NCBI GenBank assembly: GCA_003693505.1
Contig: QUZD01000051.1
Location: forward strand, 1 to 64,000
Source of the DNA: Pseudonectria foliicola
Lineage: Eukaryota; Ascomycota; Sordariomycetes; Hypocreales; Nectriaceae
DNA: 64,000 nt
Direction of reading: 5' to 3'
Shown here: positions 11,384 to 22,279 of the stretch, in pieces
How positions within the stretch are numbered: position 1 is the first letter of the stretch
Layout of the letters: the number at the start of each line of letters is the position of its first letter
Translations under genes and position numbers: made by a program
The notes under the pieces: generated by a model
The model's database searches: none
Told to the model about the DNA's origin: nothing
The model's input: only the letters and a program-made list of their open reading frames with translations

Positions 11384-12796
11384 CGTGTTGGATTTCTACA
11401 ATGCGAGGATAAAACCGTGGGTTGAGAAAGGGTAAATGCCTCGGGACTTGGCAAAGAGTGAGTGGCGGCATGGTACGTAGTACAGGATCGCGCTTATACG
11501 CTTTGAGAACATGGTAACTACAAAGGGCTTAGGCCGTATTCTCCTGATCATCCATTCTTTGGATGGGTGAAAAGAATCTAGACCTTGGTGACTAAGCGCG
11601 ATTTAACGAGATTGAAAACTGCTGTCTGGGATCTCACCAGAGCCTGAGATGTGGTCCAGAATATCCATACCTCAGTTACAGTAATCTAGTCATTCTAAAG
11701 CCTTGTCTGCGGCTGAACATGTCATCCCGACTAGGTATAGCTGTAGCTGGGATTAGACGCCATTGATTGTTTGGACTGCATCCCTAAGACAGTGTGTTTT
11801 ATTAGGCGGCCATGGACATAAAGTGACCTGTCAGCCGCACCAAGCCACCGCTTACCGGCCAAATATCAGATTACTGGCGCAGCAGAGCCGCTCGACAGGA
11901 CCATAATACCACGGTGAGCCTGAACCAGACTGAGCGTAATGGCCTTACCCCTCTTTATGTCCGGTAATGGGCCCAGCAAGCTGATAAGCCCCCTTCCATC
12001 TCCACAACTGGCCTTGTTATTATTTTCAGGAGAAGGCTTGCTCACTGGACGCGTATCGTGGTTGCAATTGGCTATCTTACTGCGAATGATCAAGCGCATT
12101 GAAAGGAAATATCGGGACAGCAAACATTTTCCAAGCATGGGTCGTGTGCTTGATATTGAACCCCGCCCTACTCGTCGCTCATTTCGTCTTCTCGGACCAA
12201 AGGGACCATTCACTTTTGGGGCCTTGACTGAGGACGCAAGCCAGGAGGGTGTAACACAGAGTCCAATCTGAACGAATGCGACGATCGCGTGTCTGGAGCG
12301 AGAAAATCAATATAAGCTCCCTGAGGAGTTGGCACATCGCAGCGAGGTCACGCTTCTTGATTGCATGTTGAGACTCGAACCAATGCCCAGTTCATGGTGC
12401 CTTGAGAGAAGGCAAAATTGTGTGAATCCAGCCCATAATGTAATGTTCTTTTGCGCAGCTTGGCTAGAGCTACTCAGGCTTCTTTTTATTGAAAGAATGG
12501 TGCCGCTCAAACGAAGGCCGGCTCATTGCAACTAGGTCAGACTACTTTCAGATAATGACAGTCACGTAACTCGTACTCCAATGACTGAATTTTAGAGTCG
12601 TGTGATTTTGGTAAATGTCAATCACGCTATTTCGTTGTGAAGTCGGCCCAAACGACCAAGACGAGGCAATACACATGAACCTTTGACTATTAATGATGCT
12701 AAAATCCTAATTGCTCGATAAGGTAGACATTATATGATCCAAAACAGGTCACGCTAATACTCACCCAGTTGCGGAAAGGGTGGGCGCCCAATATAG
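11384..12796. other. Intergenic region
   Basis: This stretch holds the promoter of the antiporter gene and the 3' flank of the CFEM-like gene. Overlapping open frames on both strands around 11866-12271 have no recognisable domain and no signal peptide, and I regard them as chance. No RNA gene or repeat is seen. Confidence 0.5.
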
Positions 12797-13734
12797 CTAT
12801 GCCAGCTCGTGGGTCATACTCTGGTGCATTTGAGGTCTCTGGGTTGATAGTTCAGCAGCAACAGTAGCCACGGGTAGCTCTGACATCTCATGTACTCCGG
12901 AAGAGGTATTTTCATCCAAAAGATCCAAATCGTGCCCTTCAAGACCTGGCTGGGCAACTTCATTGACTGCGGCCCGCTTCATGTTGTGAAATGTCCACGG
13001 GTCTTCTGCCGGATCGCCATCTAGCTGTGCGTGGCTGTTTGTAGATCTCGCTTCTCGAGCATTACGTCGGCGGAAGAGTAAAAGACCCAGAATCGAGAGT
13101 CCAAGCACTATGGCTGGGACGCAAACGCCAATAGCCACCTTAGGACCAACAGAGAGCCCAGCAATACTCGGTGCCGCTGTGCTTCCTGTGCCAAGTCTGT
13201 TCGGTGTTGTTGATGTTGGTATAATAGGCGCTGTTGCGACTGTAATCGAGTGTGTCGAAGGCCGTTTTGGGGTTTCGGTCGACGTCGACTCACTAGTAGT
13301 TGCTAGTATTAGATGATCCGACGATACTAGATTTGAACAATGTTAGTTGTTGCGCTTGGAGCAAAGCTACAGGAGAGCATACTCGACGTCGGGACATCCG
13401 AATCCTCATTCCCAAGCTGGCAGTACTCGTGGAAAAGGCTTGTTGCACTTCGGGCTTCCGACCCCCAGTGACCACACCCCTCAAAAACCGAAGTCGCAAT
13501 GATCTGCTTAAACTCTTTGGAACTTTTGGTACAGAAGCAGCTGTAAGATGTTGTCTTACCGCCATCACCACAACCAGCTGCCATCCCTCTGATGATGGTA
13601 CTGATGGGGCCTTCAGCACAATATGGTAACGAATCATAGTCGTCAAGTTGATTGACGAAATATGTGGCCTTTGCTTGGCCGACAAGTAGTAGAAGCTCCA
13701 AGACCGCAACGGGTCCAGTATTGAAGTGCCACAT
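12797..13734 (-). CDS. CFEM-like six-cysteine extracellular protein with one membrane helix
   Basis: Predicted surface protein of 293 residues, from exons 13734-13383 and 13326-12797. A signal peptide (about 1-23) precedes a compact domain with six cysteines (SLPYC, AAGC, YSCFC, FEGC, HEYC), whose spacing resembles but does not complete the eight-cysteine CFEM fold. A Ser/Thr-rich stalk follows, then one transmembrane helix (KVAIGVCVPAIVLGLSILGL) with an Arg-rich stop-transfer signal, and an acidic cytoplasmic tail of roughly 90 residues. This layout is typical of fungal wall sensors or receptor-like proteins. The intron 13327-13382 has donor GTATGC, branch ACTAAC and acceptor TAG; it keeps the frame and gives a total divisible by three, although an acceptor a little downstream is also possible. 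The ATG at 13734 is preferred to one 54 bases upstream because it begins at the hydrophobic core of the signal peptide. Confidence 0.7.
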
Positions 13735-14736
13735 TTGTAGCTTGCGATGAGCAACTCGAACAAGCCAAAGATCGACGGCTAAACCCAAGTTTGAGTGGGT
13801 GTGTATGAGGAAAAGTCGGAAGTGGGCAGTACGAACCGATTATACAGTCTCTTTGAAAAGAAATGCATTACCGACCATTGATGGCGTGTGAATGCTAAAG
13901 CTGGACACAGGAAGAGTCGCGTTTCGCTGACAAGCCCACACAGCAGAGAGCGGTGTTAGATTGATCCCACAGCGACACGAGGGCCACCATTTTCCAACAG
14001 AAATAAATGAAATTGGTCTGTCCTTGACCCACTGCCTCTTCAGCTTTCCAGCTTTGTCAGGTCATGGGCTTCGGAGCAGAGTGCATATCCATGCAATGCA
14101 CTTCAGCGGCATGCAGCTGCGTTTCAGCCTGCGTGAGCGGTCTTACAGCCTGCCAGGATCTAACCTGTTGGTGTGTCTTCCCTTGATACGTTCTTTGTCA
14201 CTGTATAGGCAGGGCTTCTTTATCCAACGTTGGTGACGGACGCCGTTCCGTTACTTATGTTTGAACACTCGTTGTGAGTGCACATCAGTGCCTTGATTGA
14301 CACATCAGATCCTGATAGGGTGTACACTCTAACCCGCATCAGTATGGTACACAGGGAGATGAAGGGTTTATACGAGATGAGGATTGCCCCCTTCCTGTTT
14401 ACGTGGTTAAGGTACTTGAATATAAATGCACTAGGTACAGGTGGTTGTGGCGTTATCAGAGGATGAAATAGGAAGGTCCTTTTACCATACACCCCTGTGG
14501 AAAACTAGGCAGCAAACATTCAGCGGTTTTATTTTATTCATAGGTTAACTTTTTAAACTTTCCGTGAAACGAAACTAGGTTTTACGTTGAAAGAGCCTAA
14601 GAATATCCAGACGAGACTATGATTCCGAACTGCCGATTGTCCTTATTTAATACCTTAGTAGTAACGCTTGGAACTAGACAATCGCAAACAACATCCTTCT
14701 GTCTTTCGCTTCATCTTCTACAAACATACTTCCAAG
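13735..14736. other. Divergent intergenic region
   Basis: About 1 kb lies between the CFEM-like gene (minus) and the GH5 gene (plus). Short open frames at 13961-14236 and on both strands at 14220-14492 have no recognisable features. An AT-rich ttatttaat stretch near 14643 could serve as a TATA element for the GH5 gene. Confidence 0.4.
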
Positions 14737-15990
14737 ATGCGCTTTTCTACTACTCTAGTCGTTGCCGCGTTGTACAGTGGGAAAGGGCTGGGTGTCCTGG
14801 CCACTAAAAACTCATTTGCTGGCACAAACAATTACTTTCTCCATGCATTGAAAGTCGACCAACAAGAGCAATACATCCAGAAACTCTCATCATGGGGTAC
14901 AAAGGTTATGCGTCTTTGGGGTAAGAGCCTTCCTTTTTTAAACCCTCCGTCAGAACATATTGTTTATCTCTTGACCCAGTTACCGGAGCATCGAATCACT
15001 GTGAGAAAGGCAGCCTGACGAATGCACTTCCTCAGTACGAAGAAGAGGTTGGTACTTATAAGCCCGAAGTTCTCGAAGCTCTGGATGTCACTCTCTCCAT
15101 CCTCCATAAGAACGGCATCAAAGCCATCATTTCCCCCCACGATGCTGGAAAGCTCAAAGGCAACAACGGTTGTGACGCATACTGCAATAAATACGGCGCC
15201 TCGGATGACTTCTACAACAGCGCAGAGGCCGCTATCGCCTATGACGCCCGCTTGAAATCAATCCTGAACCACAAGTCCACTACTTTTGGGGGCAAGCGCT
15301 GGGGCGATCTGGATGAGGTGATCATGGCATTCGATATTCAGAACGAACCTATGATCGGCTCAGTGTCAATCTTGAAGAAGAACGATCCCAACAGATGGCT
15401 GGCAAAGCGAGCCAAAGTCATCAAAGAACTCATTGGTTCTAAAACCTCCATCAAGGTGGCCACGGGAGGCATTGGAGGAAGCCATTACTGCTGCGACCAC
15501 GAATACAATCTCCTTCCAGCAGCGCTCGACTCGGAACACATCGACATCATGAGCGTACATAGCTACATGAGCAACACCAAAGACTGGGCCTACTTCGTTC
15601 CGAAGCTGGCGGTACAGGCAGAAGCTAAGGGGAAGAAGTTGATGATTGAGGAATGGGGCGTGGCTGTTAGCTACAATGACAAGTTTGACGCTCAAGTCAA
15701 GCTGTTCAACGACAAGGGAATTCCTTGGGTAAGTGATTGAGACTAGATAAAAAGTCAGTTTTTGCAGATTCAGAACCATGGCTGACCATATTTCACAGTT
15801 GTACTGGCAGTTCATTCCAGGCTTTGACGCAACACAAGCACAATCGTGCACCGGCGAATGCTGCAATGTCGCTACCCCCAACTTCGATGGCTTCGAGATC
15901 GGGCTCGATAGTGGTAAAGGTGGCGTCAAAGCTGCATTATCTGCTGCGTTGAACGCCAAAGCGGCGCAGGATTGGTCTGGATATTTGTAA
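14737..15990 (+). CDS. Secreted GH5 glycoside hydrolase, beta-mannanase-like
   Basis: Retaining beta-glycosidase of family GH5, probably hydrolysing mannan or a related plant polymer outside the cell. Three exons (14737-14920, 14980-15728, 15799-15990) encode 374 residues; both introns have GTAAG donors and CAG acceptors. A signal peptide covers about residues 1-22. The N-terminal motif FAGTNNYFL and KVMRLWG match the start of the (beta/alpha)8 barrel of fungal mannan endo-1,4-beta-mannosidases. The proton donor is Glu185 in FDIQNEP. The nucleophile is probably Glu287 in MIEEWG. Pairs of cysteines (CDAYC, HYCCD, CTGECC) suggest disulphides. There is no carbohydrate-binding module. The exact subfamily and substrate cannot be fixed from sequence alone; a glucan-active relative remains possible. 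Confidence 0.85.
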
Positions 15991-17027
15991 CTTGGGAACC
16001 TCTGGCTGGTTGCGTAAACTCCTCGAGTTTATGCTCCCATCCCAACCAGGTTGCTCCAGGACCTGATTCTTAGCTTTCTGCGCGGCCTTATTGCTCGATT
16101 TATGAGTGCAAGACCGCCTTTTCTATGTGTTATCTACACCTAGAATTTTATCCTATCGTATGTTCTAGCATGAACACTATATCATCAATTCGGATTATGA
16201 GTTTCCAACAGCCACCTTTTTCACAAGAGGGCAACCCCGACCATTCTCAGTCTGGTAGCCCCGACTGCTCGTAGTATTGGCTATTTTCTTGTCCATTCAT
16301 CAGTATGGTGTCTTTTCGGTCAAAGGCTCAATCCTTCTTACGCTCGTGCGTATGTAATGACTAATAAACGGGTCGGTAGGGTTATGTGCCTTTACTGCGG
16401 AGATTAAGCAGTTTCGTAGTTAGCTGATGATTTCCAGACGCTTTTGTCTCTGCGTAGATGTGTTAGACAGTCCGCCGAATTGGTTCCAGCCGCATAAAAC
16501 GGACTCGATGAGATGTTCACTCTCGGTGCTGATATTGTACCGAAGCGTCGATGCTCCATAGACTACAGTGCGGTCAGATATTACTGACCCTTTTCTAGTG
16601 CATGGACTCCTTACCGTCTTTTACCCCATATTATCGCACTTGACCGAGCCACATACGAACAGGGACAAATGCAGTATTACGTAGAATAATCTCGGGTGGC
16701 TGTGGAGAACTTGTGAAAAGCTGAGTAATACTCAAGCGTCTATCGTCTAATCGGCATTTTGCCACGTGAATATCTTAACAAGCTTAGCAGGGGTTTTAGC
16801 GTCTCAAACGGTCTTCAGTCTCGGGTGAACAGCGACCGATCTTATTGAAGATAGCTCGAAAGATCAGCAGGAACAAAAATGGAGATGAGAATACGGGCTC
16901 CACCAGATTCCTCGCCTACTGGTATATGACCATGCTTTGTATCCAGCGACCAGGTCAGTATTATTCATGGAATTAGACGCCAAGCTTCGTCTCACTTTCT
17001 TTTTGACCCAAAGAAAATCCTCTTATC
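15991..17027. other. Intergenic region
   Basis: This contains the 3' flank of the GH5 gene, with a nested inverted repeat at 16006-16049, and the promoter of the rhamnosidase gene. No ORF with coding character is seen. Confidence 0.5.
16006..16049. repeat. Nested inverted repeat in the 3' flank of the GH5 gene
   Basis: An outer 7-bp arm (ctggttg, 16006-16012, with caaccag at 16043-16049) encloses a perfect 7-bp hairpin (taaactc, 16015-16021, loop ctc, gagttta 16025-16031). It starts 15 bases after the stop codon, so it should form in the 3' UTR of the mRNA. Confidence 0.6.
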
Positions 17028-19818
17028 ATGTCTCCGAAAGTCGTTGACGTTTGCTTCGAGCATTATCGAGAACCCTACACATTGGGAGTTCACGAAGTTC
17101 GTCCACGCATCTCCTGGCGCTTTGAAGATGCCCCTCCCAACTTTGAACAAGAATCATATGAATTGCGCCTTGCAGAGGTTCACGGACCACAAACGCAGCA
17201 AACAACGACTATTAAAGAAACATCGTCGGAGTCTCGACTGGTCCCGTGGCCTATTGATAGTCCCATTCTGTCCCGTCAGCGATACACAGTATCTGTTCGA
17301 GCGCGGGGTCGAGGGGAGAGCGCCTTCACAGAATGGAGTAAAGCTGCTTGGTTAGAGGCAGGCCTGCTCGATCGAAGTGACTGGAGAGGCAGCTTCATTT
17401 CGGCCCCATGGTCGGATCAGGACGGTGCCAAGCCACAGCCGGAAGACTTGTTCCGCAAGACCTTCTCGTTAGGTGTAGCTGTTCAATCGGCGAGGCTCTA
17501 CATAACCGCTCACGGAGTGTACGAGGCCGTGATCAACGGCAAGCGTGTTGGAGAGCATTTCTTAGCACCTGGGTGGAGCTGTTACAACAACCAGCTGAAA
17601 TACCAGACATATGATGTCACCAATCTTCTCAATGAACACAACAACTGCTTAGGGGTGCACCTAGCAGAGGGCTGGTTCAAAGGCCGGCTCAGCTTTGGCG
17701 GAGGTAGACGCAGTATTTATGGTGCTCGGACCAGTTTGCTTGCACAACTTGAACTGCAGCTGAGCGACGGGTCTACCCGGGTCATCACGACCGACAATAC
17801 CTGGACGGTGGCCCGGGGTCCCATTCGCCTCGCGGAGATATATGACGGCGAGAAATACGATGCCACGGCAGAAATACCCGGATGGTCATCCGCTGATGAG
17901 GTAGTTGGAGACTGGAAAGGCGTCCAAGAATTGCCTTTTATTTCCGAGAAGGTCAACCTAACCGCTGGCTATTCTGAGCCTGTTCGACGTATTGAGATTA
18001 TCAAGCCTGCCAACAAGATCACAACGCCTTCCGGACAGACCGTTATTGACTTTGGTCAGAATCTTGTGGGATACGTACGCATCAAAGCTTTGCATGGCCC
18101 ATACGGTCATACAGTGACACTGAAACATGCTGAGGTTCTCGAAAATGGAGAGTTGGGAACAAGGCCACTCCGATTATGCGAAGCCACTGACGAATACACC
18201 CTTGGAGGAGACGGAAGATCTCAAGCGTTTGAGCCAAAGTTCACCTACCATGGCTTCCGCTACGTTCAAGTCGAGGGATGGCCACCAAATAACCAAGAAA
18301 TACATGAAGCACTCGAGGCTGTCGTTTGCCACACCGATATGGAGGAGAAGGGGACGTTTGCATGCTCAGATGACAAGTTGAACCAATTGTTCAGTAACGT
18401 TCGCTGGAGCATGCGAGGCAACTTTCTCTCTGTACCAACAGACTGTCCACAACGCGACGAGCGCCTCGGGTGGACAGGCGATTTGAGCGTTTTTGCGCCC
18501 ACGGCTACCTTTCTCTATGGATGTTACCCAATTCTTAGAGACTGGCTCAAGGATGTATGGTACGATCAGCAGCAGCAAGGTGGAATCCCACCCATGGTTA
18601 CGCCAAACATCCTGGACCAATGCAAGATATGGGGTCCCGTGTGGCCCTGCGCCATCTGGCACGACGTCACTGTCTTGGCACCCTGGGCATTGTGGCAGGA
18701 AACGGCCGACGTCGCTATTTTAGCTGACCAGTATGAGTCTATGCGGACGTGGCTCAATGTAATTCCTAGGAACAAAGAGTGGTGCACACATCTTTGGGAT
18801 TTTGATGCTGATCAACTTGCGGTATGTTTCATCTCCGTTGAAAAGATGCGGTCACTAACCATACCAGGACTGGCTTGATCCTAATGCTCCTCCTGACGAA
18901 GCCTTCAAAGCAGCAACAGACCCCCCACTCGTTGCAAATGCATTTCTCATCCACAGTCTTGACATCATGGGTCGCGTCTGCGAAGTGCTGGGCAAAACCC
19001 AAGAAAGCTCTCTTTACGAGACGTGGGCTGCCAACGCCCGTGCGGAATTTTCCGCTGAGTATGTCTCACCCAGCGGCCGTCTGGTGTCTGATACCCAGAC
19101 GGCGTATTCTCTGGCTATTTGCTTTGATCTACTAAGCAAGGATCAAGCGGCTCGTGCAGGATCTCAACTTGCAAACGTGGTCCGACGAAATGGCTTTCGC
19201 GTGGGCACTGGGTTTGCCGGCACGCCCTTTGTCTGCGAGGCCCTCACTCGAACGGGACATGGCAACGTCGCATATTCGATGTTATTGAACGAAAAGTGTC
19301 CCTCATGGCTTTACACCATTTCCATGGGTGCGACAACGACCTGGGAGCGCTGGGACTCCATGTTACCTGATGGAACAATCAACCCTGGCGAGATGACTAG
19401 TTTTAACCACTACGCATATGGAGCTGTCGCTAAGTTCATGGTCGAGAGACTTGCCGGTCTTCAGCAGGTCGAGACCGGATGGAAAAGATCTAGGGTACAG
19501 CCTGAGATTGGAGCTGATTTCACATGGGCGTCTGCGTCACATCTGACGCCGTACGGGACGGTGTCGAGTACGTGGAGACTCGACGAGGATAAGAACAAGC
19601 CTGGGGGCCACTTATTATCGATTGATGTTGAGGTTCCACCAGGCACAACAATGGATGTTGTGCTGCCTGATGGCCTTGGTTATAGAACTGAGGTGGTCGG
19701 CTCGGGAAAGTGGACATTTACAACGGACTACAAGAGGCAAAACGAGTGGCCTGTGGATGAGATCAAGTTCATTCTGGCGCGTATCCAAGAGGATGCTGAA
19801 AGAACTGGCAGAGAATAA
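17028..19818 (+). CDS. GH78 alpha-L-rhamnosidase, intracellular
   Basis: Hydrolyses terminal alpha-L-rhamnose from rhamnosides such as plant flavonoid glycosides or pectin fragments. Two exons (17028-18821, 18868-19818) encode 914 residues; the 46-bp intron has donor GTATGT and acceptor CAG. An N-terminal beta-sandwich opens with PRISWRFED, typical of the family. The GH78 catalytic signature DCPQRDERLGWTGD lies at residues 472-485 in the (alpha/alpha)6 barrel. A second conserved block, TTTWERWDSM followed by NPGEMTSFNHYAYGAV, comes near residue 770. There is no signal peptide or membrane segment, so the enzyme is probably cytosolic and works on imported substrate. The next gene downstream on the same strand is a sugar-porter transporter, which fits uptake followed by intracellular hydrolysis. 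Confidence 0.95.
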
Positions 19819-20659
19819 GCTTTGATCGGGGTAGAGTAGCTAAGAAATTGACTCTTGACATGGTGATAGATATTAGATGATGATTGAACTCTTTGTACTT
19901 GGCTATTGATACTAACGATCAGCTATAGCTAGCTTGAACCCGAAATAATGCGAATAATGATCTTAATATGCCATCTTCGAAATTCTATCCGGAGAATATT
20001 AATTGAGGCCGGTCAATAATCATTGATACGAAAGACATCTGCAGCAGATGTCGAACGGTTTCAATCTCTTATCATTCGCGTGAGCCAAGGGGTGTAGAAT
20101 AGAATTAGGAACTCATGCAAATGTCATGTGCATGTCATATGCCCTTTCAGAGATTGGCCATCAAGCATGCCCTGCTAGTCTCTGGTACAGATTGCCCAGA
20201 GTGGCATCAGACTCCCATTCACCCTCGGCTCAACATGGATTCATTCGGTCTATCAACCGTCCGAGTACCCCGAATCCCCGCGAACTAGAGGGTTGGACTC
20301 TACCTCCACCTCCAGGTAGCGGTTTTCTCAGCCAACGCTAATCAAAGCACCGTCGACTTTCAATCAATGTTATTGGCTACTCTAATCCCTAGTCTCTGTT
20401 GAGCTACAACCCTCGCCATCTGGGGCCCCGCATGTGGCTTGGGGAATAAACCTGGAGAATCGATGAGTGTGTCACAGGTTCAGTTTCCGGTTTTCATTGT
20501 CTTGAAGTGCCGAGCTCTGATGATAAGTTATTCTCCGTATAAAATCCTTGAAAATCTCCTCATCTTGACACTTCCCCTTCGTTATCCATAGTCTCGATCT
20601 CTTGTTTCCGAGCCGACAGTACTTCTTCTTATCTTCTGATCACCAGACGCTGTCCAGTC
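19819..20659. other. Promoter region of the sugar transporter gene
   Basis: This stretch between the rhamnosidase stop and the transporter start holds a TATA-like element at 20537. A GC-rich ctggggcccc near 20418 contains a ctgggg that matches the SYGGRG consensus of the carbon-catabolite repressor CreA. Other sugar-responsive sites could not be identified. No gene is seen. Confidence 0.4.
20537..20545 (+). promoter_or_regulatory. TATA-like element of the sugar transporter gene
   Basis: The sequence gtataaaat lies 115-123 bases before the transporter ATG and is followed by CT-rich DNA, as is usual around fungal transcription starts. The assignment rests on sequence and distance only. Confidence 0.45.
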
Positions 20660-22279
20660 ATGGAGAAGCCTGGGTCAACTGCTCACGTTGAGCGGCCCAA
20701 TTTGAAGGTCGCAGAGCACTCACCTGACCAGATCCGCGGTCGTGCGATTCAGCAACAAGAACATAATCGAACATATCTCCAAACCCTCCGCAAAGACCCA
20801 TGGCTCCTTCTCTGGATTGGAGTCATGCTCTGGACTCTGATTGTTCGTGGTTTCGAAAACCAGGCGTCTGGTTCTGTCATCAGCATCCCTGTCTTCAAGA
20901 GGAGATTCGGCGAGCCTCTTGAAGATGGCTCCTACTTCATTGAGACAAGGTGGCAGTCTGCACTCAGCGGTGGCTCCAACGCTGCTGCCATTGTCGGCGC
21001 ATGGGCTGCGTCTTACTTCGCCGACCTGGTTGGCATCAAGCCTGTGATTCTCGCAGCTGCTGCTATCAACATTGGATCCGTCGGCATCGAGTTTGCGTCC
21101 ACCTCCATCGCCATGTTCTTCGCTGGAAAAATGGTCAACTTCATCGCCATCGGCGCATTCCAGAACCTCTGCACGGCTTACGTCGCCGACGTCTCACCTC
21201 TGGCCATTCGCTCTACTGCCATCGGCTTCTGCAATCTGTCCCAATGCATCGGTCCATTTGTATGCGCTATTATGTCTTACTTCAGCTCCAAGTGGAATAA
21301 TGACTGGTCTTGGAAGTCGTTGATCGTTGCGCAGTGGGGGTTCGCAGCTGTCGCCCTGGTTGGTCAGATTTCCATGCCCGAATCTCCCGTCTTTCTGGTC
21401 CGAAAGGGACAAATGGAAAAGGCTCGCAAAGCTCTTGCGCGCATGTACTCAGACCCTGAAGATGTCAGTGGTCACCTGGAGCGTATCAAGTTGACTCTCG
21501 AAGAAGCGGACAGCAAGAACCTCGGCTCCTTTATGGATTGCTTCAGAGGTACCAACCTCCGAAGAACCCTCATTGCCATTATGGTCTTCCTTTCTGAGCC
21601 TATGTCTGGTCTTGGATTTGTCTCCAACTATGGTGCCCTCATGTATCAGTACCTTGGTATCAGCGATTCAAAATCTTTTGAGATCCAGATTGGTGCCCAG
21701 ATTCTATCCATGTCGGGTGCAATCATCGCTTTCCTGGTTGGAGACTTTTACGGACGACGTCCCATGTACCTGATCGGATGCATCGCCCTTTCTCTTTTGC
21801 TGATTTGCATGGGCATCTCTGGATCAGTCAGCACGAAGACCGCAACCACCGCTTCTGTCGGGTTCTATACCATGTACAACTTCTTCTACAACGTTGGTGT
21901 TGGCTCTACCGTGTACACGATCGCTGGTGAGATCCCAACATCTGTCCTGCGCGCAAAGACCCTTGCCATTGCCATGTCAATATCTTCCGCCGTCAACACC
22001 ATGTGGTCATTTGTTGCCCCTTACATGTTCAATCCCGGCTTTGCTAATCTGAAGGCCAAGATTGGATTTGTATTTGGAGCCTTCATGGTCATTTTTGCCA
22101 TCATGGCCTTTCTATTTGTCCCTGAAACTCGCATGCGAAGCTACGAGGAGCTGGATGAGCTGTTCATGAACAAAGTTCCTACTCGCGAGTTTCGCAAGTA
22201 TGTCACTCTTGCCGAGCAGCGTGCCGAGGAAGCTTACGCAATTGAGCGCGATGTAAAGGAAAAGGGCCGGGATGTCTAG
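20660..22279 (+). CDS. MFS sugar-porter family transporter
   Basis: Proton-coupled sugar uptake protein of the plasma membrane. One exon encodes 539 residues, with cytoplasmic N- and C-termini and about 12 hydrophobic segments. Sugar-porter signatures are visible: PESPVFLVRKGQ near the end of the sixth helix, GRRPMYLIG in the second half, and VPETRMRSYEELDELF at the C-terminus, the usual PETK-type motif. The N-terminus resembles maltose/alpha-glucoside and rhamnose-type permeases. Because it lies next to an intracellular GH78 rhamnosidase, rhamnose or a small rhamnoside is the best guess for the substrate (inference). A 7-bp hairpin follows 37 bases after the stop codon. Confidence 0.9.
   Translation: MEKPGSTAHVERPNLKVAEHSPDQIRGRAIQQQEHNRTYLQTLRKDPWLLLWIGVMLWTLIVRGFENQASGSVISIPVFKRRFGEPLEDGSYFIETRWQSALSGGSNAAAIVGAWAASYFADLVGIKPVILAAAAINIGSVGIEFASTSIAMFFAGKMVNFIAIGAFQNLCTAYVADVSPLAIRSTAIGFCNLSQCIGPFVCAIMSYFSSKWNNDWSWKSLIVAQWGFAAVALVGQISMPESPVFLVRKGQMEKARKALARMYSDPEDVSGHLERIKLTLEEADSKNLGSFMDCFRGTNLRRTLIAIMVFLSEPMSGLGFVSNYGALMYQYLGISDSKSFEIQIGAQILSMSGAIIAFLVGDFYGRRPMYLIGCIALSLLLICMGISGSVSTKTATTASVGFYTMYNFFYNVGVGSTVYTIAGEIPTSVLRAKTLAIAMSISSAVNTMWSFVAPYMFNPGFANLKAKIGFVFGAFMVIFAIMAFLFVPETRMRSYEELDELFMNKVPTREFRKYVTLAEQRAEEAYAIERDVKEKGRDV

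Noticed and set aside
11866..12271. Overlapping 110-115 codon ORFs on both strands
   Set aside because: No domain, signal peptide or splice continuation, and both strands are open equally, which suggests chance.
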